Source: Candidatus Bathyarchaeota archaeon (GTDB lineage: Archaea; Thermoproteota; CALKCG01; B24). From it: a DNA stretch of 47,435 nucleotides. Below the pieces are notes generated by a model that saw only the letters and a program-made list of their open reading frames with translations, ran no database searches and was not told the origin of the DNA. Both the position numbers and the translations under genes were made by a program. The stretch spans positions 1 through 47,435 of the forward strand of contig JAGHAZ010000055.1 of the NCBI GenBank assembly GCA_021161255.1. The letters run 5' to 3'. Positions 7,818 through 15,354 of the stretch are shown one piece after another; within the stretch, counting starts at the first letter, position 1; every line of letters begins with the position of its first letter.

Positions 7818-8435
7818 ATGCATGGGTTGGTCAAGACCTTCAGAGACCTCTATACGTCCATAGCGGGTTCGAGCCTGAAGGAGAAGCTTGAAGGTCTGAG
7901 TAAGGTTCTAGGCTCTAGGTTTAAGGAGGCTTTGAAGCTTGTCGAGCAGGGTAGGGTTAGGAGGTATGTCTTCAAGCCTAGCGGTAGGGTCTTGTGGACT
8001 GTCGCCGGTAGAGAGGGTGTCTACGAGGTTATACCTGAGGCTCCCTACTGTAGCTGCGACGACTTTTACTTTCGGGTTTTGAACGGTAAGGCTCCGCTAT
8101 GCTACCATCTGATAGCCCAGGGTTTGGCCGAGGCTACGGGTAGATACGTGACAGTCGAGGAGGACGACAGCGTGTACGACGAGTTTGTAAGCGTATTCAG
8201 GAGGCTTAGACGGCTCGGTAAGCCTAAGACCTACGTAAGGTACCGAGACGAGGTTAGGGATAGGGTCGAGGCTTTGCTTAAAGAAGGCCCTATGAGGGCT
8301 AGAGACATATTAAGGGAGGTGCTTGCCATGGGGTTCGAGATACCTAGCGTCAATAGCCTAGCTGGCTTTCTCAGAAACGACCCTAAGAGGAGGTTTATCT
8401 GCGATAAAGGGTTATGGATGCTTAGGAGACGCTAG
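7818..8435 (+). CDS. SWIM zinc-finger protein, Sws1-like, with C-terminal winged-helix-like region
   Basis: A 205-residue protein with a SWIM zinc motif. YCSCDDFYFRVLNG supplies C-x-C and CYHLIA supplies C-x-H. The full pattern C-x-C-xn-C-x-H-x-x-A is the one described for Sws1/Shu2, the SWIM protein that partners Rad51 paralogues in homologous recombination. Residues about 150-205 (DRVEALLKEGPMRARDILRE and onward) look like a winged helix, not part of the minimal Sws1 fold. I infer a DNA-repair role for this protein. The 3' end overlaps the convergent nuclease-like gene by 24 bases. No Rad51/RadA paralogue is in the window. Confidence 0.75.
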   Translation: MHGLVKTFRDLYTSIAGSSLKEKLEGLSKVLGSRFKEALKLVEQGRVRRYVFKPSGRVLWTVAGREGVYEVIPEAPYCSCDDFYFRVLNGKAPLCYHLIAQGLAEATGRYVTVEEDDSVYDEFVSVFRRLRRLGKPKTYVRYRDEVRDRVEALLKEGPMRARDILREVLAMGFEIPSVNSLAGFLRNDPKRRFICDKGLWMLRRR

Positions 8436-8774
8436 GACGGGTCTTCTTAAAACGGATAGGATGTCCTCTACCGTCAGGAGTTCTATACCCCTTCTGGAGG
8501 CATACATGTAGACCGATGGGCTGAACCTATAGGCGACTAGAACGGGCTTTCCCAAGCCGACGTCCTCAGATGCCCTGTCGAGCCTGACGGCGACGTTTAT
8601 GCCCACGGCTCTCCTCCACTCCTTGATCCAAACCCCTCTTAGGGAGCCGTCTTTGCCCCTGAGCAGGAGGTCGAACACGTATTTGACACCCCACTTACCC
8701 CTTAGAGTGACGTTCCTCTCGACGTCGTATCCGTTTAGCTCGAAGTATCTAGCAGCAAGCTCTACGATCCTCAA
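8412..8774 (-). CDS. Restriction-endonuclease-like (PD-(D/E)XK-type) small protein, atypical motif
   Basis: The 120-residue protein resembles small archaeal nuclease-fold proteins. An N-terminal helix (ELAARYFELNGYDVER) leads to a strand KYVFDLLL with an acidic residue at D35, then GVWIKEWRR about 14 residues later where ExK is expected. The later ADVG-like RASEDVGLGKPVLVAYRFS segment also fits. The order WIKEW places K51 and E52 unusually, so the catalytic site may be degenerate, or this may be a DNA-binding relative. The start is a TTG next to a GGGGGG run that can act as ribosome binding site. It converges with the Sws1-like gene, an arrangement that may hint at a linked function. Confidence 0.5.
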   Translation of the reverse strand: MRIVELAARYFELNGYDVERNVTLRGKWGVKYVFDLLLRGKDGSLRGVWIKEWRRAVGINVAVRLDRASEDVGLGKPVLVAYRFSPSVYMYASRRGIELLTVEDILSVLRRPVLASPKHP

Positions 8775-8874
8775 TCGACCCCCCAGAATATGATATGCTT
8801 AGGTTTGTTAAGGGGTTTACTTGGGGAAAACTAGAAAATCTTTTAGTTCTGCCCAAAGTCTGAGGGGGTCGATT
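8773..8874. repeat. 102-bp element bounded by 15/16-bp inverted repeats
   Basis: AATCGACCCCCCAGA (8773-8787) and TCTGAGGGGGTCGATT (8859-8874) are inverted copies differing by one inserted base. Inside, TTGGG (8821-8825) pairs with CCCAA (about 8852-8856) and AACTA pairs with TAGTT further in. The left arm covers the start of the nuclease-like gene. It could be a MITE-like insertion, a terminator pair or a structured RNA; the sequence alone does not decide. Confidence 0.6.
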
Positions 8875-8908
8875 TTACTACCGAACACACGTGTAGCATG
8901 GCGGTCTT

Positions 8909-8980
8909 AGGTCGTTTAACTGCTATTGTACCCGACCTAGGGGTTTAGACTCTGATATTTCCAAAAGCTGTGCTAAACCC
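8909..8980. repeat. Two further inverted repeats in the same gap
   Basis: TAGGTCG pairs with CGACCTA (about 8909-8915 and 8933-8939, 17-base loop) and GGGTTTAG (8941-8948) pairs with CTAAACCC (8973-8980). With the element at 8773-8874 they make 8775-9087 the most hairpin-rich gap in the window. I see no open reading frame of note in this 313-base stretch. Confidence 0.5.
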
Positions 8981-9087
8981 AAGACGGCGAATCCTAGGCT
9001 ACGGTAGAGTATAGTCTAGACAAATGTTTATCGTTACCCAAACTCTTTAAAACGGTACGCATGGATATTATCTGTTCGGTGTCATAG

Positions 9088-9366
9088 GTGACCCTAAGGA
9101 AGATTTTAGATAGGCTTCCCAGAGAGGCTAGGGATTTGCTGCTCGAGGGGCTTCTTAAAACCGTGTTAAAATCCAAGAACGCCGAGTCGGTCGACCAAGC
9201 CTATGTCAGAAGGTTCCTCAGCATAGCTAGGGAGGGTCTTCTAGAGAGCTCGGAGGGTTTAGAGGTTCTGCTCTACATGGCCTTGGCTATGGAGAAGGAG
9301 AAGACTCTCAGCCTCCTGTCTGAGAAGCCTGCGTTCAAAGAGATATACGGCATACTATCGGGTTAG
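9088..9366 (+). CDS. Small helical protein of unknown function upstream of mer
   Basis: I do not recognise this 92-residue protein. It is almost wholly helical by composition, alternating charged and leucine-rich stretches, with no cysteine, membrane segment or obvious DNA-binding motif. The start is GTG at 9088, since the ATG at 9061 is in another frame and stops quickly. It ends 13 bases before the mer start, and the mer ribosome binding site overlaps its stop region, so the two are very likely cotranslated. That suggests a structural or regulatory partner for the downstream F420 enzyme (inference). Confidence 0.7.
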   Translation: MTLRKILDRLPREARDLLLEGLLKTVLKSKNAESVDQAYVRRFLSIAREGLLESSEGLEVLLYMALAMEKEKTLSLLSEKPAFKEIYGILSG

Positions 9367-9379
9367 GAGGTGTTCCCGC

Positions 9380-10369
9380 ATGGTCAGGTTTGGGATAGAG
9401 TTCGTGCCTAGGGATGTATACTGGAGAACCGTATACTACACCATAGAGGCCGAGAAGGCTGGGTTCAACTACGTATGGATAACAGACCACTATAATAACA
9501 GGAACGTCTACGTAACCTTGACGCTTATCGCCAACTATACGGACCGCATCAAGCTAGGGCCTGGGGTCACAAACCCCTACGTCTGCGGCCCAGTCTTCAC
9601 GGCGACAGCCGTCGCAAGCCTAGCCGAGATAGCGCCGGATAGGGTCGTATGCGGTATAGGGGCCGGGGATAAGGTCACCCTGACGATGATAGGGCTAACG
9701 TGGAGAAAGCCTCTGGCGCACGTCAGGGAATGCGTTCAAGCCGTAAGAACTCTAACGGCGGGTGGGGTTCTAAACCTGGACGGTAAGGCGTTTAAGGTCA
9801 AAGGCGCTAGGCTGAACTATAAGCCTCCGTCAGAAGTCCCTGTGTACATAGGGGCGCAGGGCCCTGCCATGCTGAGGCTCGCTGGTGAGATAGGGGATGG
9901 TGTCCTCGTCAACGCTTCCCACCCGAAGGACTTGGAGCTAGCCGTTTCTAGGATCAAGGAGGGTGTCTCCAGAGCCGGTCGAAGTCTTGAAGCCCTCGAT
10001 ATAGGGGCTTACACGAGCTTCTCGATAGCGGAGGATGAGTCTAAAGCCGTTAAAGCAGTCATACCGGTCGTGGCATTCATAGTCGGAGGTAGCCCAGACG
10101 TGGTGTTGGAGAGACATGGCATAGACCTGGAGAAGGCTAACGTGATAAAGGACGCCTTGACCAAAGCGAAGTTCGGGAAGGCCTTCAAAAACGTCACGGA
10201 CGATATGGTCGAGGCGTTCTCGATAGCGGGTACGCCTAAGCAGTGCATAGACAAGATCGAGGAGGTCTTGAAAACAGGCGTCACCCAGCTCATCGTAGGC
10301 TCTCCGATAGGGCCAAACGTCCTCAAAGCCATAAAAATGATAGGCGAAAAGATAATCCCCGTGTTCTAG
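9380..10369 (+). CDS. mer: F420-dependent 5,10-methylenetetrahydromethanopterin reductase (Mer-like)
   Basis: A 329-residue bacterial-luciferase-like TIM barrel. The resemblance to Mer is strong along the whole length: WITDHYNNRNVYVTLTL, IKLGPGVTNPY, VYIGAQGPAMLRLAGEIGDG, GVLVNASHPKDLE, VVAFIVGGSPDVVLERHGID and VTQLIVGSPIGP. Mer reduces methylene-tetrahydromethanopterin to the methyl form using reduced F420, a step of the archaeal Wood-Ljungdahl and methanogenesis pathways, in the cytoplasm. Other luciferase-like F420 enzymes share the fold, but not this degree of Mer-like sequence. Start ATG with GGAGGTG eight bases upstream, overlapping the end of the unknown gene before it. No other C1 genes are in the window. 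Confidence 0.9.
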   Translation: MVRFGIEFVPRDVYWRTVYYTIEAEKAGFNYVWITDHYNNRNVYVTLTLIANYTDRIKLGPGVTNPYVCGPVFTATAVASLAEIAPDRVVCGIGAGDKVTLTMIGLTWRKPLAHVRECVQAVRTLTAGGVLNLDGKAFKVKGARLNYKPPSEVPVYIGAQGPAMLRLAGEIGDGVLVNASHPKDLELAVSRIKEGVSRAGRSLEALDIGAYTSFSIAEDESKAVKAVIPVVAFIVGGSPDVVLERHGIDLEKANVIKDALTKAKFGKAFKNVTDDMVEAFSIAGTPKQCIDKIEEVLKTGVTQLIVGSPIGPNVLKAIKMIGEKIIPVF

Positions 10370-10384
10370 AGGAGACGGCTCTCA

Positions 10385-11161
10385 TTAGCCTCCCTTTACG
10401 ATTCTCTGGAGGAACTTAGCCGCCCTGGGTACGGCCGATGTCGCGTCTTCTTCTCCCTCGTATTCTATCGATAGATGACCTTTATACCCAGTCTTCTTCA
10501 GTATCTCGAGTACTTTCACGTGGTCTATCTTAGCGTCGCTTCCGTCTGGGCGGACGTCTAAGAACTTGGCGTGGACGTGAACCGCGTATCTAGCGGTCTC
10601 CTCTATCTCCCTGTATGGGTCTACCCTGTAGTTTCCGACGTCTAGGTTCACCCTGAACCACTCCGAGTCGACGGCCTCGACTATCCGGACGACGCGGTCC
10701 GAGGTCGAAGTTATCCCTCCGTGGTTCTCCAGGGCGAGTACCACCCCCTTACCTGACGCGTAATCCGCGCATTCCTTAAACGCCTTCACAGCCCACTGGA
10801 AAGTCTCATCCTCGCTGTATCCTTCAGGAACTCTACCTGCGAAGACCCTCAGTATCGGGGCTCCAAGGTAGAGCGACACGTCGATCCACTTCTTCACGAG
10901 CTTAACCTGCTCAGCCCTAGCGTCTGGGTCGGGTATGCAGAAGTCGTTACCCACGGCCGTAGCCCTTATATCCAAACCATAATCCACCACCGACCGTTTA
11001 AGCCTCTTCAGATAATCCTCCTCTAGGCTTTCGAAGTAGTAGGCCGTAAGCTCAACCCCGTCTAGGCCTAATCTCCAACAGGTTTCAATAAAATCCTCAA
11101 GTTTCATAGCTCCGCTTGTAAGCTCCTTTCTATACGAATAGGCTGCACAACAAGTTTTCAT
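10385..11161 (-). CDS. Sugar phosphate isomerase/epimerase (xylose isomerase-like TIM barrel)
   Basis: A 258-residue AP-endonuclease-2/xylose-isomerase-like TIM barrel. Metal-site candidates are the Glu in LALENHGG, the Asp in RVNLDVGN, the His pair in YAVHVHAKF and the Glu in LSIEYEG, all at the expected spacings. Members isomerise or epimerise sugars and polyols; the substrate is unknown. The reading frame continues 43 codons further upstream, but the ATG at 11161 is chosen because the fold begins there (MKTCCAAYSY) and the extension would run into the divergent dehydrogenase promoter. It is divergent from the alcohol dehydrogenase at 11258, and the pair probably handles one sugar or polyol. 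Confidence 0.88.
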   Translation of the reverse strand: MKTCCAAYSYRKELTSGAMKLEDFIETCWRLGLDGVELTAYYFESLEEDYLKRLKRSVVDYGLDIRATAVGNDFCIPDPDARAEQVKLVKKWIDVSLYLGAPILRVFAGRVPEGYSEDETFQWAVKAFKECADYASGKGVVLALENHGGITSTSDRVVRIVEAVDSEWFRVNLDVGNYRVDPYREIEETARYAVHVHAKFLDVRPDGSDAKIDHVKVLEILKKTGYKGHLSIEYEGEEDATSAVPRAAKFLQRIVKGG

Positions 11162-11198
11162 CTTCCACCACAGAAGTGAAATACCGGCGCTACTTGTT

Positions 11199-11225
11199 AA
11201 AACGTTAACGGTAAACGTTATATCC
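11199..11225. promoter_or_regulatory. Tandem AAACGTTA operator-like repeat in divergent promoter
   Basis: AAACGTTA occurs at 11200-11207 and again at 11213-11220, a 13-base period, and is followed at once by the TATA-like TTATAT (about 11219-11224) for the dehydrogenase. The site lies between the divergent sugar isomerase and dehydrogenase genes, where a shared repressor or activator would bind. Confidence 0.5.
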
Positions 11226-11257
11226 CATCTAAAGGGTAGGGTTTCTGAGGGTCGTCT

Positions 11258-12361
11258 ATGAAAGAATATATGTCGGCCGTTGTATGCCACGGTCCTGAAG
11301 ACTATAGGCTTGAAAGAGTTCCCAAACCTAAACCTGGGAAAGGGGAGGTTCTCGTCAAGGTCTTAGCGGCAGGTATATGTGCGAGCGATATTAAATGCTA
11401 CCGTGGTTCTCCGAGGTTCTGGGGCCCACCTAAGCCCTACGTTAAGGCCCCTGTTATACCCGGCCACGAGTTTGTCTGCAGGGTTGTCGAAGCAGACCCA
11501 GAGGTCGCAGGTCGATACGGGATCAAGCCGGGGGATAAAACAGTCGCCGAGCAGATAATACCTTGCTGGAGATGCCGCTTCTGTCTCCAGGGCGAATACT
11601 GGATGTGCGAGGAGCAAAGGGTCTTCGGTTTCCAAGGCGGGTTGAACGACGGAGCGTGGGCCGAGTATATGCTATACCCTAGAGGCTCGATAATCCACAG
11701 GGTGCCGGAGGATATACCGGACAAATGGGCTGTCCTTATAGAGCCTCTGGCATGTGCCATCCACGCCGTGGAGCGGGCCGACATCAAGCTCGGCGACTAC
11801 GTAGTGATATCCGGTATGGGGCCCCTTGGGCTCTGCATGCTTCAGGTAGCTAGGCTTAGGGGCCCGGGTAAACTCGTGGCCCTAGACCTTAGAGAGAAGC
11901 GGCTTGAGACTGCTCTTAAACTCGGGGCTGACGAGGCTTTGAACCCGAAGGAGGTCGACGTTGTCGAACATGTCAGACGCGAGACCGGCGGCTACGGCTG
12001 CGACGTGTATATCGAGGCCGCCGGTAGCCCCAGCTCGGTCGTCCAAGGTCTACGTATGGTTAGGAAGCTCGGTAGGTTCGTCGAGTTCGGGGTCTTCAAG
12101 GAGCCTGTGACCGTGGACTGGAGCGACATAGGGGATGGGAAGGAGTTGACGATATATGGGGCGCATCTAGGTCCCTACTGCTACCCGCTTGCGATCGAGT
12201 ATATCCGTTCAGGTAGGGTTAAGGCCGAGCCTATAGTTACCCATGTGTTCAAGCTTGAAAACTTCGCAGAGGCCATGAAGTACTCTGAGCATGCACTCGA
12301 CGGAGCTATAAAGGTGCTCTTAGCTCCCCCTGGAACACGGCTCTGGGAAGATGCGGTGTGA
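11258..12361 (+). CDS. Zinc-dependent medium-chain alcohol/polyol dehydrogenase
   Basis: A 367-residue MDR-family dehydrogenase. Catalytic zinc ligands are C41 (GICASD) and H70-E71 (GHEF). The structural zinc loop has C103, C106, C109 and C117 in CWRCRFC followed by WMC. The NAD(P) Rossmann turn is GMGPLG at 186-191. It resembles sorbitol, threonine and threitol-type dehydrogenases. The precise substrate is not readable. Start ATG with GAGGGT upstream and a tandem operator-like repeat before it. Divergent from the isomerase at 10385-11161, which suggests a polyol to ketose to next-step pathway (inference). Confidence 0.93.
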   Translation: MKEYMSAVVCHGPEDYRLERVPKPKPGKGEVLVKVLAAGICASDIKCYRGSPRFWGPPKPYVKAPVIPGHEFVCRVVEADPEVAGRYGIKPGDKTVAEQIIPCWRCRFCLQGEYWMCEEQRVFGFQGGLNDGAWAEYMLYPRGSIIHRVPEDIPDKWAVLIEPLACAIHAVERADIKLGDYVVISGMGPLGLCMLQVARLRGPGKLVALDLREKRLETALKLGADEALNPKEVDVVEHVRRETGGYGCDVYIEAAGSPSSVVQGLRMVRKLGRFVEFGVFKEPVTVDWSDIGDGKELTIYGAHLGPYCYPLAIEYIRSGRVKAEPIVTHVFKLENFAEAMKYSEHALDGAIKVLLAPPGTRLWEDAV

Positions 12362-12428
12362 AGGTGATAGGAGTCGGTGTCCTTTTTCAACCTCGCACTA
12401 GATGATATATTCACCACCCCTATTTTCT

Positions 12429-12441
12429 CCATGATAAATTA
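12429..12441 (+). repeat. Partial copy of the CCATGATAAATTA element
   Basis: CCATGATAAATTA appears here, preceded by a T-rich run, as in the 29-nt element shared by 34624-34652 and 40535-40563. Only the left half matches; the palindromic right half is absent. It lies about 140 bases upstream of the YrdC-type gene. A TATA-like TTTATA occurs at about 12472-12477. Confidence 0.45.
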
Positions 12442-12578
12442 TCGTCATAGACGGACAAAATTGTTCGCTGATTTATAAACAAAAATTTTCCAGTGGCGAT
12501 AGAGATTTTTTATCCAATAGAATATATGCAAAGTGGGAGAAGCCGAGGGAGTTTAAGGAGGCTCTGGGAGGAGGCGGT

Positions 12579-13199
12579 GTGAGGGTCGTAAGAATTTCAG
12601 AGGCCGGGTTCGACAAGGCGGTCGAGGAGGCGGTGGAGAGGCTTAGAAACGGCGGGCTTGTGGTATATCCGACCGAAACCTGCTACGGCTTGGGAGCCGC
12701 GATAGACGACCTAAGAGCCGTCGAGAGGGTTTACAGGGTTAAACGTAGACCCTTCGATAGACATCTGACGATCATCGTGGCCGACGTCGAGATGTGGAGT
12801 AGATACGCATACATAACCCCTGAGGCCTCAAAACTCATAAAGCGATTTCTACCTGGGCCTTTAACCATAATCCTCTGGAAGAGACCTACGGTGCCTGACT
12901 TGGTGAACCCCGATAGGATAGGGGCTAGGATATCGAGCCACCCCGTAGCACAGGCCCTAGTCGAGAGGCTCGGTAAACCCATAACGGCCACCAGCGCCAA
13001 CCTACACGGCGGACCAAACCCGTACAGGGTCGAGGAGGTCTGCGAAGGCGTAGACCTCGTGCTGGACTATGGTGAGCTGCCTAGAAAACCCCCGTCCACC
13101 ATAGTCGACCTCACGGTCAAGCCACCGGCCATCTACAGAGCTTATCCTAACGGGCCGTTCACGAGAGAAGAGGTTCTGAAAGCTCTCGAAGACCCCTAA
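12579..13199 (+). CDS. Threonylcarbamoyl-AMP synthase (YrdC/TsaC-type Sua5)
   Basis: A 206-residue YrdC-domain enzyme that makes threonylcarbamoyl-AMP from threonine, bicarbonate and ATP for tRNA t6A37. Diagnostic segments are VVYPTETCYGLG, KRRPFDRHLTIIV, the PGPLT turn, RISSHPVAQALVERLG and PITATSANLHGG. It lacks the C-terminal Sua5 domain, so it is the short TsaC-like form. GTG is taken as the start because GGGAGGAGG lies just upstream at 12566-12574. Kae1 and Pcc1, which act later in the same modification, are elsewhere in this window. The gene ends eight bases before the convergent lysK. Confidence 0.95.
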   Translation: MRVVRISEAGFDKAVEEAVERLRNGGLVVYPTETCYGLGAAIDDLRAVERVYRVKRRPFDRHLTIIVADVEMWSRYAYITPEASKLIKRFLPGPLTIILWKRPTVPDLVNPDRIGARISSHPVAQALVERLGKPITATSANLHGGPNPYRVEEVCEGVDLVLDYGELPRKPPSTIVDLTVKPPAIYRAYPNGPFTREEVLKALEDP

Positions 13200-13206
13200 G
13201 GGAGGT

Positions 13207-14325
13207 TCAATGGCTTCCCAGAATCTTCAGAGCTACGAGTCTGTAAACCCTTATACTGTCTAAGTAGTCTTGAATTTTTATTCGCTCCCTCTCAGTGTGG
13301 CTTAGCATCGACTCTCCCGGGCCGTAAGTCAAAGCTTCGACCTTGGAGCCTGCTAGAAGGTTCATATCCCCCGTACCTGTTTTCCTGAGGAGCTTAGGAT
13401 ATCTCCCCCTAACCTGCTTAACGGCTTCCCTTAAAACAGTCAAGAGCCTACTCCTTCTATCGGCTTCATAGGCGTCTGACCACTCCTCAGCCTGAACGTC
13501 TACATCGACCCCAGGATTCTTTCCGGCAAATCTCTCAGCAGTCTCTTTCGAGATCTTCATAACGTCCACGGCCTTAAACCCTGGTGGAAGCCTAACATCA
13601 ATCTTAGCTCTACAGAGCCCAGGTATGACGTTCGGTGCGTCTCCGCCTCTGATCCAGGTCATCGAGGTCGAAACCGTGTAGAAACGGCCTGAAATCTCCT
13701 GCTTGGGAGCAGCCTCCTCGATCCTGCGCTTGAGAAGACGGTAAAACTCATAGAGCTTCTCGACGGCATTCTTGAAGGCCCAAGGTGAACCCGCGTGTCC
13801 CGGCCTAGTCCTACACTCCACTAGAAGCTGAACCCTACCCCTGTACGCTATCGTCACGGCTTCGACGCCGCTAGGTTCCCCGAAGACCAGATAGCCTGCT
13901 TTTATCCCCTTCTTAAGCAGGTGTTTGAACCCTGTGCTAGACCCCTCCTCGTCTACTATACAGGCGACTGTAAGCCGGTCCCCCAACCCCGCGTCTCTGA
14001 GGGAGGCGCCGGCCACGACCATCGCCGCTAACGCGGATTTAGCGTCTGTAGCCCCCCTAGCGTATATGTACCCGCTCTCCTCCCTGTAGGGGAGTTCTCC
14101 AGGAACCGTATCCATATGCCCGACGTACATAAGCCTGCTCTCTCCCCCGCCTACCGAGCCTAGGACGTTACCGACCTCGTCTATGTAGACGCTTTCATAA
14201 CCTAGACGCTTCATCTCGTCTAGGAGAAAACGTGCCAGCTCGCCTTCACGCATGGATGGGCTGTAGATCCTCAAGACCTTTCTGAGCAGGTCTACAGCCT
14301 CTTCAGGCTCTATGCCAAGCTCCAT
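13207..14325 (-). CDS. lysK: [LysW]-lysine/ornithine hydrolase (LysK, M20 family)
   Basis: A 372-residue M20 metallopeptidase that releases lysine (or ornithine) from the C-terminal glutamate of LysW at the end of LysW-dependent biosynthesis. Metal and catalytic residues are H70 and D72 in VGHMDTVPG, D94 in GATDAKSA, and E126-E127 in VDEEGSS. ATG start, two bases after the lysZ stop, so the genes are translationally coupled. Whether the product is lysine, ornithine or both cannot be decided here. Neighbouring argG suggests that ornithine for arginine is one product. Confidence 0.92.
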   Translation of the reverse strand: MELGIEPEEAVDLLRKVLRIYSPSMREGELARFLLDEMKRLGYESVYIDEVGNVLGSVGGGESRLMYVGHMDTVPGELPYREESGYIYARGATDAKSALAAMVVAGASLRDAGLGDRLTVACIVDEEGSSTGFKHLLKKGIKAGYLVFGEPSGVEAVTIAYRGRVQLLVECRTRPGHAGSPWAFKNAVEKLYEFYRLLKRRIEEAAPKQEISGRFYTVSTSMTWIRGGDAPNVIPGLCRAKIDVRLPPGFKAVDVMKISKETAERFAGKNPGVDVDVQAEEWSDAYEADRRSRLLTVLREAVKQVRGRYPKLLRKTGTGDMNLLAGSKVEALTYGPGESMLSHTERERIKIQDYLDSIRVYRLVALKILGSH

Positions 14326-14327
14326 GG

Positions 14328-15140
14328 TCAGCCTCTGTATATCCTAGTCCCTATACGACCTTTTAAGGCAGAAGTAACAGGTTTCTCCGCAAGCCCAGAC
14401 GAGATCAAAACCTCCCCTACACCCATCTTCAACGCCTCGAGAGCGGCGTAGACCTTGGTTATCATACCCGGCCCTATCTTGCTAAGCCTGTCTTCGACCT
14501 GGCTCGACGAGACCTCTCTACGTAGCTCACCGTCGAGGATCAGCCCCTCCACATCCGTCAACAGGATCAACCTATCGGCTTTCAAGGCCCCGGCTACGTA
14601 GGACGCAGCCCTATCTCCGTCGACGTTCAGAATCTCATACTCCATACCCAGCGCCAAGGGTGAAACCACCGGTAAGAACCCTGAATCTAAAAGCATGTTT
14701 AGAAGCCTAGCGTTCACCTCGACGATCTTACCCGTATATCCGCCCGGTATAGCCCTCTTCCTACCCCTCTCGTCGATTATGATGAGCTTCTTCTTCCTCT
14801 CCGCTCTAAGTAGCCCCCCGTCGACGCCTGAAATACCTACGGCCGGTAGGCCAAACCTCAGAAGCGTTGAGACAATTTCCTTACTTATCCTACCGGCCAT
14901 TACCATGACATATATGTCGAGCGTCTCCTTATCGGTGTATCTGCTCCTAAACCCCCTCGGCGACATCACGAAGACCTGCTTCTTACCCATCCTAGAAGCG
15001 ACGGCCGTGACCTCGTCTCCCCCGCCGTGGACGAGTACAAGCCTGTTCTCTGAGAACACGTCCTTCAAATCGTCTATCAGATTCAGGTCTGGAGCACCGT
15101 TCTTGAGTATACTACCACCTATCTTAACGACCAGTTTCAA
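14328..15140 (-). CDS. lysZ: [LysW]-aminoadipate/glutamate kinase (LysZ)
   Basis: A 270-residue amino-acid kinase of the ArgB/LysZ type, phosphorylating the carrier-bound aminoadipate or glutamate side chain. KIGGSILKNG near the N terminus and LVHGGGDEVTAVASRMG form the phosphate and substrate loops; LLTDVEGLILDG and GPGMITKVYAALEAL are the ATP-site region. TTG is the start, with GGGTGAGG six bases upstream. It lies between lysW and lysK, the arrangement expected for a LysW pathway. Confidence 0.93.
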   Translation of the reverse strand: MKLVVKIGGSILKNGAPDLNLIDDLKDVFSENRLVLVHGGGDEVTAVASRMGKKQVFVMSPRGFRSRYTDKETLDIYVMVMAGRISKEIVSTLLRFGLPAVGISGVDGGLLRAERKKKLIIIDERGRKRAIPGGYTGKIVEVNARLLNMLLDSGFLPVVSPLALGMEYEILNVDGDRAASYVAGALKADRLILLTDVEGLILDGELRREVSSSQVEDRLSKIGPGMITKVYAALEALKMGVGEVLISSGLAEKPVTSALKGRIGTRIYRG

Positions 15141-15171
15141 AAACGCCTCACCCTTTCGGAACTAAAGGGGT

Positions 15172-15354
15172 CTACTCTCCCCAGTCTTCTCCCTCTACCT
15201 CGGCGGGTTTAAGCGTGATCTCTCCGTCGTTTATGTAAACCTCATATTCCATACCGCAGTCTGGACAGGAGAATATCTCCCCCTCCAGCACGTCGTCCGG
15301 AATCTTTATCTCACCGCCACACTCAGGGCACTCGACAATCTTAACCGTATACAT
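15172..15354 (-). CDS. lysW: LysW amino-group carrier protein
   Basis: A 60-residue acidic carrier. Two zinc-binding pairs (CPECGG and CPDCGM) form its small zinc ribbon, and it ends in EDWGE, the defining C-terminal motif whose last glutamate is linked to the amino group of the substrate. It carries intermediates between the ligase, LysZ, LysY, LysJ and LysK. The ATG at 15354 overlaps the argG stop as TGATG; a GTG one codon earlier is also open. The ligase (lysX or argX) that loads it is not in the window. Confidence 0.95.
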   Translation of the reverse strand: MYTVKIVECPECGGEIKIPDDVLEGEIFSCPDCGMEYEVYINDGEITLKPAEVEGEDWGE

